Assembly: GCF_008312835.1 (NCBI RefSeq)
Contig: NZ_VSKS01000006.1
Span: forward strand, 248,001 to 312,000
DNA length: 64,000 bases
Reading direction: 5' to 3'
DNA from: Streptomyces marokkonensis
GTDB taxonomy: Bacteria; Actinomycetota; Actinomycetes; Streptomycetales; Streptomycetaceae
Both the position numbers and the translations under genes were made by a program. This document shows positions 16,207 through 25,204 of this stretch, one piece after another. The notes beneath the pieces were generated by a model. The model saw nothing but the letters and a program-made list of their open reading frames with translations, had not been told where the DNA came from and did not search any database. Numbering within the stretch: the stretch's first letter is position 1; each line of letters begins with the position of its first letter.

Positions 16207-16430
16207 GCCTGACTCTGTGGCGGATCCTCCTGGACCCCCTCACTTCCTGGCGTGCGCTTCGCCTGCGACGCAAAGCGGGCGGCCACCTGTCATTTGATGC
16301 AGCCTGGCGGCAGGCGCGGATGCTGGCTGCGCCAGACGAGATTGTGTACCGAATGCACGGCCACCAGTTCCCCATCGAGGACGAGGGAGACCCTGCGCAA
16401 CCGGACGGGAAGATGTACCGCCTTCCGTAA
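16203..16430 (+). CDS. Small basic protein ending the cyclase operon
   Basis: 75 residues, ATG overlapping the previous stop as ATGA. An N-terminal WRILLDPLTSWRALRLRRK segment is amphipathic and basic, suitable for lying on a membrane, then HLSFDAAWRQARML and an acidic end. I do not recognise it. Tight coupling to the previous gene suggests a partner protein. It is the last gene of the plus-strand operon. Confidence 0.65.
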   Translation: MSLTLWRILLDPLTSWRALRLRRKAGGHLSFDAAWRQARMLAAPDEIVYRMHGHQFPIEDEGDPAQPDGKMYRLP

Positions 16431-17039
16431 GTACCTGTGTCGCGTTCCGGACCCCGCTCTCACGCACAATGGTCGGATGCTGGACTGCTGAGGACTCGAC
16501 GGGATCGAGAACCTCCCCCAGCGCGGGCGCGGACCACCTCAAACGTACCGGGTCCATGGCTACGGGATACGTGGAAGGGGGACTCTGCCTGACAAGGAGG
16601 CACCATCTCGGCCGGCCGAGTGGACGCATCCCTCCCGGCTTATGCGTCCTCAGCGGCGGCGTCGCGCTCGACCCGGATCCGCTGCAGGTCAGTGCCTCGT
16701 GATCGGCGCTCAACTAGGGCTACGGCGTCTCGAACCGCCTCGCCCAGCTCAAACCGATCGTGCTCTTCGCCGCCTACGGCTACCAGCGGAGCGGTCGTCG
16801 AAGCAGGTTAGCAAGCCCGGACACGCTCCGGCCTGGCACTGGGCACCGCTAACCCGGACGCGATGCCCATGACCGGCCGCGGCCTCCTCCTGGCTGACGT
16901 CCTGGCCGACCACTGAGGTGCGGAGCCTCGCCCGCCCTCCCGCAGGACCCTGCGGCGGAGATCAGGAGGCGCGCAGGCGCCAGCCACGATCCGCCACAGG
17001 GCTTGGATCACGGCTGAGCAGCGCACCCCGCACGGCACA
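16431..17039. other. 609-base gap with a possible minus-strand gene fragment
   Basis: No complete gene is supported. On the minus strand a start-less frame of ~50 codons ends at 16640 and translates to a charged helical peptide (FELGEAVRDAVALVERRSRG, then LQRIRVERDAAAEDA) that looks like a real protein end; an in-frame stop lies ~20 codons upstream. It may be the tail of a decayed gene. The promoter of the 17040 gene should lie at the right end. Confidence 0.35.
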
Positions 17040-18245
17040 ATGGACACCGTGAGCGACAACAGAACGGATCTTGCCGACTTCCTGGGCACGCAGGAGACCG
17101 CGTCCCTTGAGTTCAAACGCACCGCTAAACGCGAGGGGAAACGCGGAGACGCTATCGGAAACGCGGTGTGCGCCATGGCCAACGATTTGGGCGGCCACGG
17201 TGGTGGCGACATTCTCATCGGTGTCGATGACAAGGGACACCCTGTCGACGACATCGACCTGAGCGACCGAGCACTCCTTCAGCTCACCGAGCTGCGGGAC
17301 GACGGGCGCATCCTCGACCGTCCGTCCCTTACCGTCGATAGGGCCATCTTTCGAGGCAAACCGGTCATCCGCCTTCATGTGGAGGCATGCGCCACTCCAC
17401 CAGTCCGATTCGAGGGCGTTATCTGGGTCCGTCCCGGCCCCACCACACGCAGGGCGAGCCGAGAGGACGAGCGTGTGCTGGCGGAGCGTCGTCGCGCCAA
17501 GGACATCCCGTTCGACACACGGCCGCTGCCTCTCACCCGCCTCGAAGACCTAGACCTTGACCTGTTCCGGCAGTCGTATCTGCCTTCCATGGTCGCGCCT
17601 GAGGTGATCGAAGAGAACGGCCGTCCCGTAAACCTCCAGTTGTCGTCACTCCACCTCATGACGCCGGACGGTGTGCCGACCGTGCTCGGCCTACTCACCA
17701 TCGGCCTCGACCCGGGCAGCCACATTCCCGGGGCGTACCTCCAATTCGTCCGCTATCAGGGCATGGACCTAGACGCCCCCGTCGCGGACGAGCAGGAACT
17801 GCGTCAGAACCTGGTTGGACTTTCGGCCCGGCTCGAACCCCTGCTGCGGAGTAACCTGCGCACTCGCCTCGTGGAGGACGGCTTCCGCGAGACGCCCCGC
17901 CCAGACTATCCACTAGAAGCACTGCGCGAACTCTGCATGAATGCCCTCATGCACCGTAATTACGAGACCTCTTACGCGCCAACTCGCATTGTGTGGTTCG
18001 ATGACCGCATCGAGGTCACCAATCCCGGTGGGCCCTTCGGGCAGGTCCGGGACGACAACTTCGACCGCGTCACCGATTACCGCAATCCTTCCCTGGCCGC
18101 CGCGATGAAGGGTCTCGGCTACGTGAACCGGTTCGGCCGGGGCATTGGCCGGGTTAAAAAGGCGCTAGAGACCAATGGAAATCCGCCCGCCGAATTCCAG
18201 GTCGACGACACGTCCTGGGCTGTCGTCATCCGGAGAGTCGCATGA
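17040..18245 (+). CDS. AlbA_2 (Schlafen-type) domain protein with RecG-like C-terminal ATP-binding region
   Basis: 401 residues. The N-terminal ~130 residues form the AlbA_2 domain (ETASLEFKRTAK; then NAVCAMANDLGGHGGGDILI), a nucleic-acid-binding fold named from transcription regulators and Schlafen. The C-terminal half has ALRELCMNALMHRNYET and a late FGRGIGRVKKALE, the GHKL-like region found in AlbA_2 proteins often mis-annotated as RecG helicase. No strong Shine-Dalgarno precedes the ATG; a GTG twelve bases on is an alternative. Its stop overlaps the ParA gene start (ATGA), so the two are a unit. AlbA_2 proteins recur in anti-phage systems, where a nucleic-acid sensing or cleaving role is suspected. 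The pairing suggests a two-gene system of unknown action. Confidence 0.87.
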   Translation: MDTVSDNRTDLADFLGTQETASLEFKRTAKREGKRGDAIGNAVCAMANDLGGHGGGDILIGVDDKGHPVDDIDLSDRALLQLTELRDDGRILDRPSLTVDRAIFRGKPVIRLHVEACATPPVRFEGVIWVRPGPTTRRASREDERVLAERRRAKDIPFDTRPLPLTRLEDLDLDLFRQSYLPSMVAPEVIEENGRPVNLQLSSLHLMTPDGVPTVLGLLTIGLDPGSHIPGAYLQFVRYQGMDLDAPVADEQELRQNLVGLSARLEPLLRSNLRTRLVEDGFRETPRPDYPLEALRELCMNALMHRNYETSYAPTRIVWFDDRIEVTNPGGPFGQVRDDNFDRVTDYRNPSLAAAMKGLGYVNRFGRGIGRVKKALETNGNPPAEFQVDDTSWAVVIRRVA

Positions 18246-19306
18246 CATCGATCGCGTTGTTCAACAACAAAGGTGGGGTGGGTAAAACGACCCTCACCTA
18301 CCACCTCGCCCACATGATCAGGCGACTCGGCCTAAGCGTGCTGGCGGTCGACCTCGATCCTCAGGCCAACCTTACCTCGATGTGCCTGGAGGAAACAGAG
18401 ATCGAGGAACTGTGGGAGAACTCTTCCGAGCTTATCAACCAAGGCGCGGCAATGGCGGGCCTGCCGGGCACGGGGCGGGTGCGTAGCGGTCAGACCATTG
18501 CTGATGCCGTCCGTCCCATTCTGGAGGGCACCGGTGACATTGCGGTCGTCGAGCCGGTTCGGCTCCAGCCGGACCTATGGCTGCTGCCAGGCAGTCTCGA
18601 CCTGAGCCGCTTCGAGGACAAACTGTCCAATGAATGGTCGCGCGCCTATGCGGGCGACGTCGCCGCCATTCGCACGTCCACGTCGTTCCACCGCATCATC
18701 GAGCAGGCGGCGCGGTCCGTGGACGCCGACATCATTCTGATCGACGTCGGCCCCAACCTGGGTGCCATTAACCGGGCCGCCCTAATCTCAGCTGACACGG
18801 TGCTAATGCCGTTGGCCGCGGACCTGTTCTCACTGAAGGGCCTTAGCAACCTGGGGCCAACTCTGCGCCAATGGCGCACCGATTGGCAGTCCCTCGTCCT
18901 GCCAAGGGTTCCCGATAACATCTCCGCCCCTCGCGCGAGCATGCAACCGCTGGGGTACGTCATCATGCAGCCAGAAATGCGACTTGACAGACCAGTAAAG
19001 GCGTACGAGCGATGGCTCCAGCGCATCCCTTGGGTATATTCCTCAGCAGTCCTCGGAGAATCCCCGCCCTCGCGAGGGGACGATAGCCACCGTATTGCCA
19101 CCATGCGGAATTACCGCAGTTTGATGCCCCTCGCGCACGATGCACGCAAGCCCATGTTCGATTTGAGGCCGGCTGATGGTGCACTCGGCAGCACCCAGCA
19201 ATACGTGAAAACCTGCTTCAAGGAATTTAAGGCGCTGTCTGAAGGTGTTCTTGCCAGGCTAGAAGATCTCTCCCGAGACACGGGCGACGCATCCAAGGTT
19301 GGTTGA
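18242..19306 (+). CDS. ParA/MinD-family ATPase
   Basis: 354 residues. Deviant Walker A NNKGGVGKTTLTYHLA begins at residue 8, switch I/A' motif VDLDPQANLTSM and Walker B IILIDVGPNLGAINRAAL are intact, so it should be an active dimerising ATPase. No ParB gene or centromere-like repeat is nearby, which argues against plasmid partition; instead it is translationally coupled to the AlbA_2 protein. Compared with small ParA proteins it carries ~90 extra C-terminal residues. Probable role: nucleotide-driven positioning or switching partner of the AlbA_2 protein. An IS begins 28 bases after its stop, so a third gene could have been displaced. Confidence 0.9.
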   Translation: MTSIALFNNKGGVGKTTLTYHLAHMIRRLGLSVLAVDLDPQANLTSMCLEETEIEELWENSSELINQGAAMAGLPGTGRVRSGQTIADAVRPILEGTGDIAVVEPVRLQPDLWLLPGSLDLSRFEDKLSNEWSRAYAGDVAAIRTSTSFHRIIEQAARSVDADIILIDVGPNLGAINRAALISADTVLMPLAADLFSLKGLSNLGPTLRQWRTDWQSLVLPRVPDNISAPRASMQPLGYVIMQPEMRLDRPVKAYERWLQRIPWVYSSAVLGESPPSRGDDSHRIATMRNYRSLMPLAHDARKPMFDLRPADGALGSTQQYVKTCFKEFKALSEGVLARLEDLSRDTGDASKVG

Positions 19307-19333
19307 CGGTTTTCATCCGACGAGTACGTCAAG

Positions 19334-20234
19334 GAGCTGTTTTCAACCTGGCTGGTTCGGTGGCAAGTTGGTGTAAGGGGTGAGTGCGGGGAAAGGTGAA
19401 GCTCCTGGTAGATGGGTTGTCGACCAAGATCAACCTGTCCGCCCGGAGCTTCACGTGCTTGTCTAACCATCGGGGATCGATCTGTCCAGCTCGACCCTGC
19501 GGTTCCTCTCCCGTCTGCTGGCCGCCCGGCGTCCGGAGCGGGGCACGCGGTGGCGTCGGCTGAGCGCGGACCGGCAGGCCCTGCTCGTGCTCGCGCACCT
19601 ACGCTGCGGACACACCTATGCCCAGCTCGCGGCCGGGTTCAAAGTCGGCATCGCCACCGTCTACCGGTACGTTGCCGAGGCCGTGGAGGTCCTGGCCGTC
19701 CTCGCCCCCGACCTCGCCGCGGCCGCCCGCACCGCTGCACGTAAGACGTTCGTGATCCTCGACGGCACCCTGCTGCCCATCGACCGGATCGCCGCCGACC
19801 GACCGTACTACTCCGGAAAACACCGGAAGCACGGGATGAACGTGCAGCTTATCGCCGACCCCTTCGGCCGGCTGCTGTGGGCCTCGCCCGCCTTGCCAGG
19901 AGCCGTCCACGACATCAAAGCCGCGCGCATCCACGGCATCATCGACGTCCTGGCCGAGGCCGGGGTGCCCTGCTGGGCGGACAAGGGCTATCAAGGGGCC
20001 GGCGCCACGGTTCGCGTTCCCTACCGCGGTCGCTGGGAGAAACTTTCCGAAGGCCAGCGCGCAGCGAACGTCTCCCATGCCAAGATCCGCGCGCTCGGCG
20101 AGCAGGCCATGGCCACCCCGAAGTCCTGGCGGCTGCTGCGCAAGCTCCGCTGCAGCACCACCCGCATCACCGACCTGGTCAAGGCCATGCTCGCGCTTCA
20201 CCTCGCGACGTCAAGCTGAGGTTGGAAACGGCTC
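19334..20234 (+). mobile_element. ~0.9 kb insertion sequence with imperfect terminal inverted repeats
   Basis: The end at 19334-19350 (gagctgttttcaacctg) is matched in inverse orientation at 20218-20234 (gaggttggaaacggctc), 14 of 17 positions. One transposase gene fills the element. The right repeat overlaps the transposase stop codon. I could not find a clear target duplication. Type: IS5-superfamily-like DDE element. Confidence 0.8.
19455..20219 (+). pseudogene. IS transposase (DDE_Tnp_4/HARBI1-like) with an early stop codon
   Basis: In frame from GTG at 19455: V-L-V-stop-P-S-G-I-D-L, where family members typically read Val-Leu-x-Tyr-Pro; the TAA at 19464 is one base from a Tyr codon. Downstream the protein is intact: helix-turn-helix CGHTYAQLAAGFKVGIATVY, first Asp in TFVILDGTLLPIDR, second in GAVHDIKAARIHG and a later acidic segment WADKGYQGAG. 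The last ~210 residues (from 19587, no good start) could still be made by re-initiation. The element is therefore probably immobile on its own unless the stop is read through. Confidence 0.75.
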
Positions 20235-20462
20235 AGTGATCGCTGCTACACCACTCGGTGGGACACCATCCGAGTAGCTGTGACCAACACCTTCACACGA
20301 CCTCGGATGTCACCCAGCCCTGCCGCGAGACGCGCTGCTCTGCGTCAGGGCCTGCTCGAACTGGCCTGCAGTCTCATATGCATCCGTCGCCAGCGAACCT
20401 CACCCTGAATCACCCGCAACATGCAGTTGCGCAAGCATCGCACCGAGCTCTACCGAGGGCAC

Positions 20463-23400
20463 CTATTGCCTGTATGGCCGCGGAACGTTAATCAGCATCG
20501 GGCGAACCTGACATGCGCCCGCCTGGGAAAGGCTCGCCGCTTGTTTCTGTAGATCGTCGAGGAGCGTGGCAAGCTGGAGCCTTTTCGCCTGTGTCTTACG
20601 GCTGTCGCCCGTGGCGTTCCAGAGCTCGATCGGATACCAGCCGACGATGTAGATGCCTGCATCCGTTCCCGCTTCCGGCAGATACCGGCCTGCCAACTGT
20701 TCCGCTTGAGCCGTCGGAACTTCGTCGTTCCAGGACCCCTTGACCTCAATGACCAGCTTCACGGACCCGCTCGAAGCAATGTTGGGGTCGTCGCCCGGTG
20801 AGGGCATCGCCTCGACGAGAAGGTCAGTTCGGTCGCCCGCCCCGTATGGATCGGTGGGATGGATCAGAACCTCCCGGTTGACCGCGACACGGTGGCCGGC
20901 CAACCGCAGAGTCAGCTCGTGTGTTAGGTAGGCGCACAGGGCTGCTTCGGGCTTGGGGCGCCAGACATCAGGGATGACTGGGTTCTCTGCGGACGGCTTT
21001 CGAGGGCTCTTGCCCGGTGTACGGTCCCAGAGCAGTTCACAGTGCGAGGGAAGCTCCCGGCTCACCTCCTCAAGGGCCTCCTGCACCACATCCAAAAGGT
21101 CTGTGCTGGTGCGGACGACGCGCCGCGCTGGGTCCTGCAGGAGCCGTATCACGTCCTCTGTCCGCACTTGACTCCAACCCGCAGCGGCATGTTGCTTGGT
21201 CGCCGCGACGAGTGCTGCGGCGATAGCTAGCCGGCTGGGATACAGAGTCGCAAGCTGGCGCAGTTGATGGACTGCCTCTCCGGTGGCTCGCCGGCTTAGC
21301 TCAGGAAGTAGACGGTCTCTCCATGCTCGGGCTTGTTCATCATCAGTGATCCAGTGAACGCCGCGAAGAGGCTGATCCTCCTCAGGGTCATACAAGCCAC
21401 TGAGCCACAGGTACAAGTCGGCAACGAGAGCCTCGCTAAGGGAGCTTTGGATACGCTCCGTCTCGGTCCTGGCACATGCTTCGGCCAGCCTGCGGCCGAG
21501 TTCGGGGTCGGTTGCCGCGAACGTCTTGGCTCGTGGCCAGTGCGCCTCGGCATCCGCGGTCAGTAGGGCCTGGGCGGCGAGGACAGCAGCTCGTGCCGCA
21601 AGCGGAGTTTCCCGGGTCCCGTCGATGCTGGCGTCAATGATGCCGTGCACGATTTGGCTGTCAGTAGTGAGAAGAGTGGCCAGGATACTGTGCCAGGTCC
21701 GCAGCGCGGCCTCACGTGCCTCATCAGTGTCGGGCAAGCGTGTGGGGTGATCTTCGCTTGCTGGTGAGCCTGCCAGGGCATTGACCGTCGCTTCGGGCAC
21801 GAGCCTGAGACAGGTGGATAGTTCAGTGGCGAGGTGCTCCAAGCACGTACGCAGTTCCGCAGCCCAGCGCGGATCAACCGCATTGAGCTCGATGGGCTGT
21901 CGGCCTGCCGTCAGCGCTGCTCGGGCTACCTGGGTAACGCGATAAGCAACGGACTCAGGTGCGTGACGGGTTGCCAAGCGCAGGAGGTCCACCCGTACGG
22001 GTTCCGTGTAGCTCGTCGACATGCCCAGATACTCCGTGAGTATTGCGGCTGCCCAGGAGCTCCACACCCGTGCGGGAAGTTCGAGCAGGCGGTCTATTCG
22101 GTGCAGCTCGGTGAGAAGGGCATACCCGGCCCAGGAGCACTTGTTGCGACGGGCGTGCGGGAGCCAGGAATCCGCACGGTCATGCTCGGTGGTGAGATAG
22201 CGGAGAGCGAGCTCAGGCAAGTCCGACAGATTGTCACCGAGAGCATCGGCAGCTGGCCAGGTTGAGATGGCGCCGGCCACGTCCTGTACGAAGCTCCCCG
22301 TCCGCGGGTCCACGCGCAGACCCCACAGGAACTGCCACAGACTGTCGTTGTCGCCCGCCCTGGCTTCAGCGAGGAACCGCGCCTGCGCGGCCATGAACTC
22401 CGCTGCTTCCGACCAGTTCGTGTTGCCAGCGTTGTAGTTGCTGCGCAACGCCTGAGCGAGGGGACTTTCGATAGGAATGGCCGCGTAGAAGGAGCGCAGA
22501 TACGGCCAAGCCGGGTGCATCTCGTCGTAGGCCAGTTCGAACGCGTGGGGGTCGTCCGAAGGGAACGTGCAGGAGGCCAGCTCCCCATACACCTGGATGG
22601 CCGCCCTGTCACCGGACGTGGCCGCCTCGACAGTCTGCTCCAAAACCCACGGGAAGTCGTCCCGGTCGACGAGCTGATGACGGATCGCTGGCTCGGGCAC
22701 CGAGGATGCGTCGAGCCGCAGCGACGGGCGCCGTTCCCAGTCGTACGCGATCTGGAAAGCCGCCGTTCGCGCATCGAGCCCTGTCCGAACAGCCTCTTTG
22801 ACAAGAGCTTGAGTCAGAAGCCTCCGTAGAGACCGGGTCTCGGGCGTCTCATACCCGTGCTCTTCAGGTTGCAAGCAGTCCGGCAGCTGGACTTTGTGGT
22901 GGTCGTGGAGGAGGCTGAAAATGATCTTCGCCAAGGTGTCCATATGCTGAGCCGGGTCCGGACTCTCGAGCGCTCGGCCGATCACCCCGTTGATCAGCGA
23001 CATCTCGAAGCGATCGTGCGAGAAGACGTAGCCTCTATCCGGCCGGCAGACTATTTCGGACACCCAAGCCAGGAGGTCGGGCACATCCTCGTTACTGCAA
23101 TCCGCTGGCATGTTCCTCAAGAATTGGGCGTAGTTGCCGTACAGGTCCGGGGATGGAGGGCGAAGGGCGCCCAGCATCGTCGCCGCGTCCAGATGGTGCG
23201 GCCATAGCAGGATCAGTAGGGTGCCCCGGAGCTCATGGTCGGGGTCCACCCGCTCGGCGTAGGACAGATCGGATAGGGAGTTGAGCACCTCGATGAAGAC
23301 CGGCACGGCACGGCTTGTGCCGCAGACAAACGCGGCGCGCGCCGCCAAACGACGCTCCGTTTGATGCCACGTGTCGTTCTTCACCAGCGCCAGCAGCGCA

Positions 23401-24971
23401 TCGGCCAGCCGGGGATGGGCGGTGCCGGCCTCCTGTGCCAGCTGGATCGCCAGGCGGGTTCGCGCCGTGGACTGCCAGTCGGCCGCGCCTTCGGCAGGGC
23501 TCGTCTCGAGGACGTCGGCGAGTTGGTCAGCGAGCGAAGGATGGCGCAGGTCCCAACGGGACAGCTGCCATCTCGTGTCTCCCAGCTCGACTTGCGCCGC
23601 ACGTTCCAGCAGCCTGCTCACGGTGAGCCGACGGACCTCGTCGGAACGCACAAGTGCGCTGTGCACCGCCATACTTTCGGGATCGGCAGTGGCCAGCCAG
23701 TCGCTGGTAGAGGGGTTCATGGCCACCAGCCATGCCGCGGTCTCCCGCAGCGGGGCTGGAATGGTCGCCGTCTCTCCGTCCGGTGCGCCGATCAGGAAGA
23801 GATTTTCCAGCTGCCGCTGCGTGGTCTTACGGTCCGTCAGGTACCGGGCTGCGAGGTAGGCCGCTACAGAAGAGTGACGGAATGCCGCCCTGCCGTCGTC
23901 CGGCGCTGTGAACAGCGCCGTTGCCAAGCATTCTTCGACCACTTGGGGCGTAACCTCGAACGGTCCAGCGGTGGTCCGCTCCCCTCCCCCTACCAGTACG
24001 TCCCCCGGCAGATCGTAGGTCCCAGCCTCAAACGTGGCCCCACGCCATACGGTCCGATGGCCTGACAGCAGCATCCACGCGGCGATGCGTCCCACCACCG
24101 TCAGGCGCTGACGGGCCGTGGTGATCAGCGCCTTCTTGAGTCGGTGAGGGTCCGGGTCTTCAGCGAGCCGTGCCACTCCGCGCGCAAACAACTCTTCTGG
24201 TCGCCCGTGGAGCTGGCCGTCAGCCCGATAGGTCAGGACCAGCAATTCCAAAGTCAGCGGTACGCCAGCCAGGACAGCGGCGCCAGCCGACTCAGCCGCT
24301 TGCACCAGCTCCTCTCCCGGCACGCCAGCGCTGTCAGCCAACGTCACAGCCTCCGTGCGACTCAGCGGAGCCAGATCGATGCATCGGCACGCACCGAAAG
24401 CCTCTGCCAGCACAGACGTCAGTACCGCCGGATAGTCGGCCGTGCGGCAGGCCATGAGGAACCGAATCCGGCTGGTGTCCCGGCCGCTCAGCGACCTTCT
24501 CAACCACCTCGACAGACGTGGCAAGAGTGGGCTCTCGTCGGCCTGGTCCAGGACTACCGTCAGCACTCCAGCACCCCCAGCAGCCTCTCCCTCCAAGGGC
24601 AAGGAGGCAAAATGGCGTCCAAGCTCCTCCTGGTAGGAGTGCTCGGTGAGATCCCCACCTGTCACCCACAGGCACGCATCGGAGCCTCCGGCCCAGGTGT
24701 CGAAGACGCAGGGCAACTCATCAGTGAGCTGCTTCAGCACGGAAGTCTTGCCAGCACCCGGCTCTCCCAGCACGACCATGGCCCCTGCCGCTGCGACAAC
24801 AGCGGGAAGTGCCAAGGCTCCCTGACGAAGTAGCCCTGCTTCCATGACCACGTCATCATCGTCCGCTCGGAACGCCTCGGCGGCCTGCACGATCAGATCC
24901 TCAGCGGCGAGTCGCTCACCCCGCACCCTGCACACCCGAGGGACATGAAAGCCGAACACATAACCTGTCAC
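20463..24971 (-). CDS. STAND/NACHT-type NTPase with C-terminal PD-(D/E)xK nuclease domain
   Basis: 1502 residues. N-terminal P-loop GEPGAGKTS (69-77), Walker B VVLDQADES (139-147), and LAACRTADY-like sensor (FLMACRTADYP), i.e. a NACHT/AAA-like STAND core to ~residue 400. Then ~950 residues of helical repeats (Trp- and Arg-rich), the usual ligand-sensing half. The end is a restriction-type nuclease: GDRTDLLVEA (Asp1383), then LVIEVKGSW (Glu1409, Lys1411). Known bacterial STAND defence proteins (Avs, bNACHT) detect a phage component, oligomerise and release an effector, usually placed N-terminally; here it is C-terminal. The start is GTG; another GTG four codons on is possible. It stands alone between the IS and the integrase remnant. 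Function is a strong family-based inference; the trigger is unknown. Confidence 0.87.
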   Translation of the reverse strand: MTGYVFGFHVPRVCRVRGERLAAEDLIVQAAEAFRADDDDVVMEAGLLRQGALALPAVVAAAGAMVVLGEPGAGKTSVLKQLTDELPCVFDTWAGGSDACLWVTGGDLTEHSYQEELGRHFASLPLEGEAAGGAGVLTVVLDQADESPLLPRLSRWLRRSLSGRDTSRIRFLMACRTADYPAVLTSVLAEAFGACRCIDLAPLSRTEAVTLADSAGVPGEELVQAAESAGAAVLAGVPLTLELLVLTYRADGQLHGRPEELFARGVARLAEDPDPHRLKKALITTARQRLTVVGRIAAWMLLSGHRTVWRGATFEAGTYDLPGDVLVGGGERTTAGPFEVTPQVVEECLATALFTAPDDGRAAFRHSSVAAYLAARYLTDRKTTQRQLENLFLIGAPDGETATIPAPLRETAAWLVAMNPSTSDWLATADPESMAVHSALVRSDEVRRLTVSRLLERAAQVELGDTRWQLSRWDLRHPSLADQLADVLETSPAEGAADWQSTARTRLAIQLAQEAGTAHPRLADALLALVKNDTWHQTERRLAARAAFVCGTSRAVPVFIEVLNSLSDLSYAERVDPDHELRGTLLILLWPHHLDAATMLGALRPPSPDLYGNYAQFLRNMPADCSNEDVPDLLAWVSEIVCRPDRGYVFSHDRFEMSLINGVIGRALESPDPAQHMDTLAKIIFSLLHDHHKVQLPDCLQPEEHGYETPETRSLRRLLTQALVKEAVRTGLDARTAAFQIAYDWERRPSLRLDASSVPEPAIRHQLVDRDDFPWVLEQTVEAATSGDRAAIQVYGELASCTFPSDDPHAFELAYDEMHPAWPYLRSFYAAIPIESPLAQALRSNYNAGNTNWSEAAEFMAAQARFLAEARAGDNDSLWQFLWGLRVDPRTGSFVQDVAGAISTWPAADALGDNLSDLPELALRYLTTEHDRADSWLPHARRNKCSWAGYALLTELHRIDRLLELPARVWSSWAAAILTEYLGMSTSYTEPVRVDLLRLATRHAPESVAYRVTQVARAALTAGRQPIELNAVDPRWAAELRTCLEHLATELSTCLRLVPEATVNALAGSPASEDHPTRLPDTDEAREAALRTWHSILATLLTTDSQIVHGIIDASIDGTRETPLAARAAVLAAQALLTADAEAHWPRAKTFAATDPELGRRLAEACARTETERIQSSLSEALVADLYLWLSGLYDPEEDQPLRGVHWITDDEQARAWRDRLLPELSRRATGEAVHQLRQLATLYPSRLAIAAALVAATKQHAAAGWSQVRTEDVIRLLQDPARRVVRTSTDLLDVVQEALEEVSRELPSHCELLWDRTPGKSPRKPSAENPVIPDVWRPKPEAALCAYLTHELTLRLAGHRVAVNREVLIHPTDPYGAGDRTDLLVEAMPSPGDDPNIASSGSVKLVIEVKGSWNDEVPTAQAEQLAGRYLPEAGTDAGIYIVGWYPIELWNATGDSRKTQAKRLQLATLLDDLQKQAASLSQAGACQVRPMLINVPRPYRQ

Positions 24972-25204
24972 TCCCCCATTCTCTCAGTGCACACTGACAG
25001 GCACCCCAGTCGCCCCTTTGCTCACCAAGCGCGAATGCGCGACCAAGCTGAGCGGCGACGACGGAGGCAGCGCAAAGTCATGTTGTCGAGTTGTGCACGC
25101 GGGACGCATTGGGGCCAGCGCTCTGCCCACAACCACCCTCACACGGACAGCGCCTCCGTCTGGCGCCCAGCCAGACTGCCGACAGACGGCGCTCCTCTGA
25201 CAAT

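Noticed and set aside
18242-19306. Plasmid-type partition locus
   Set aside because: A ParA homologue is present but there is no ParB gene, no direct-repeat centromere, no replication gene; it is coupled to an AlbA_2 gene.
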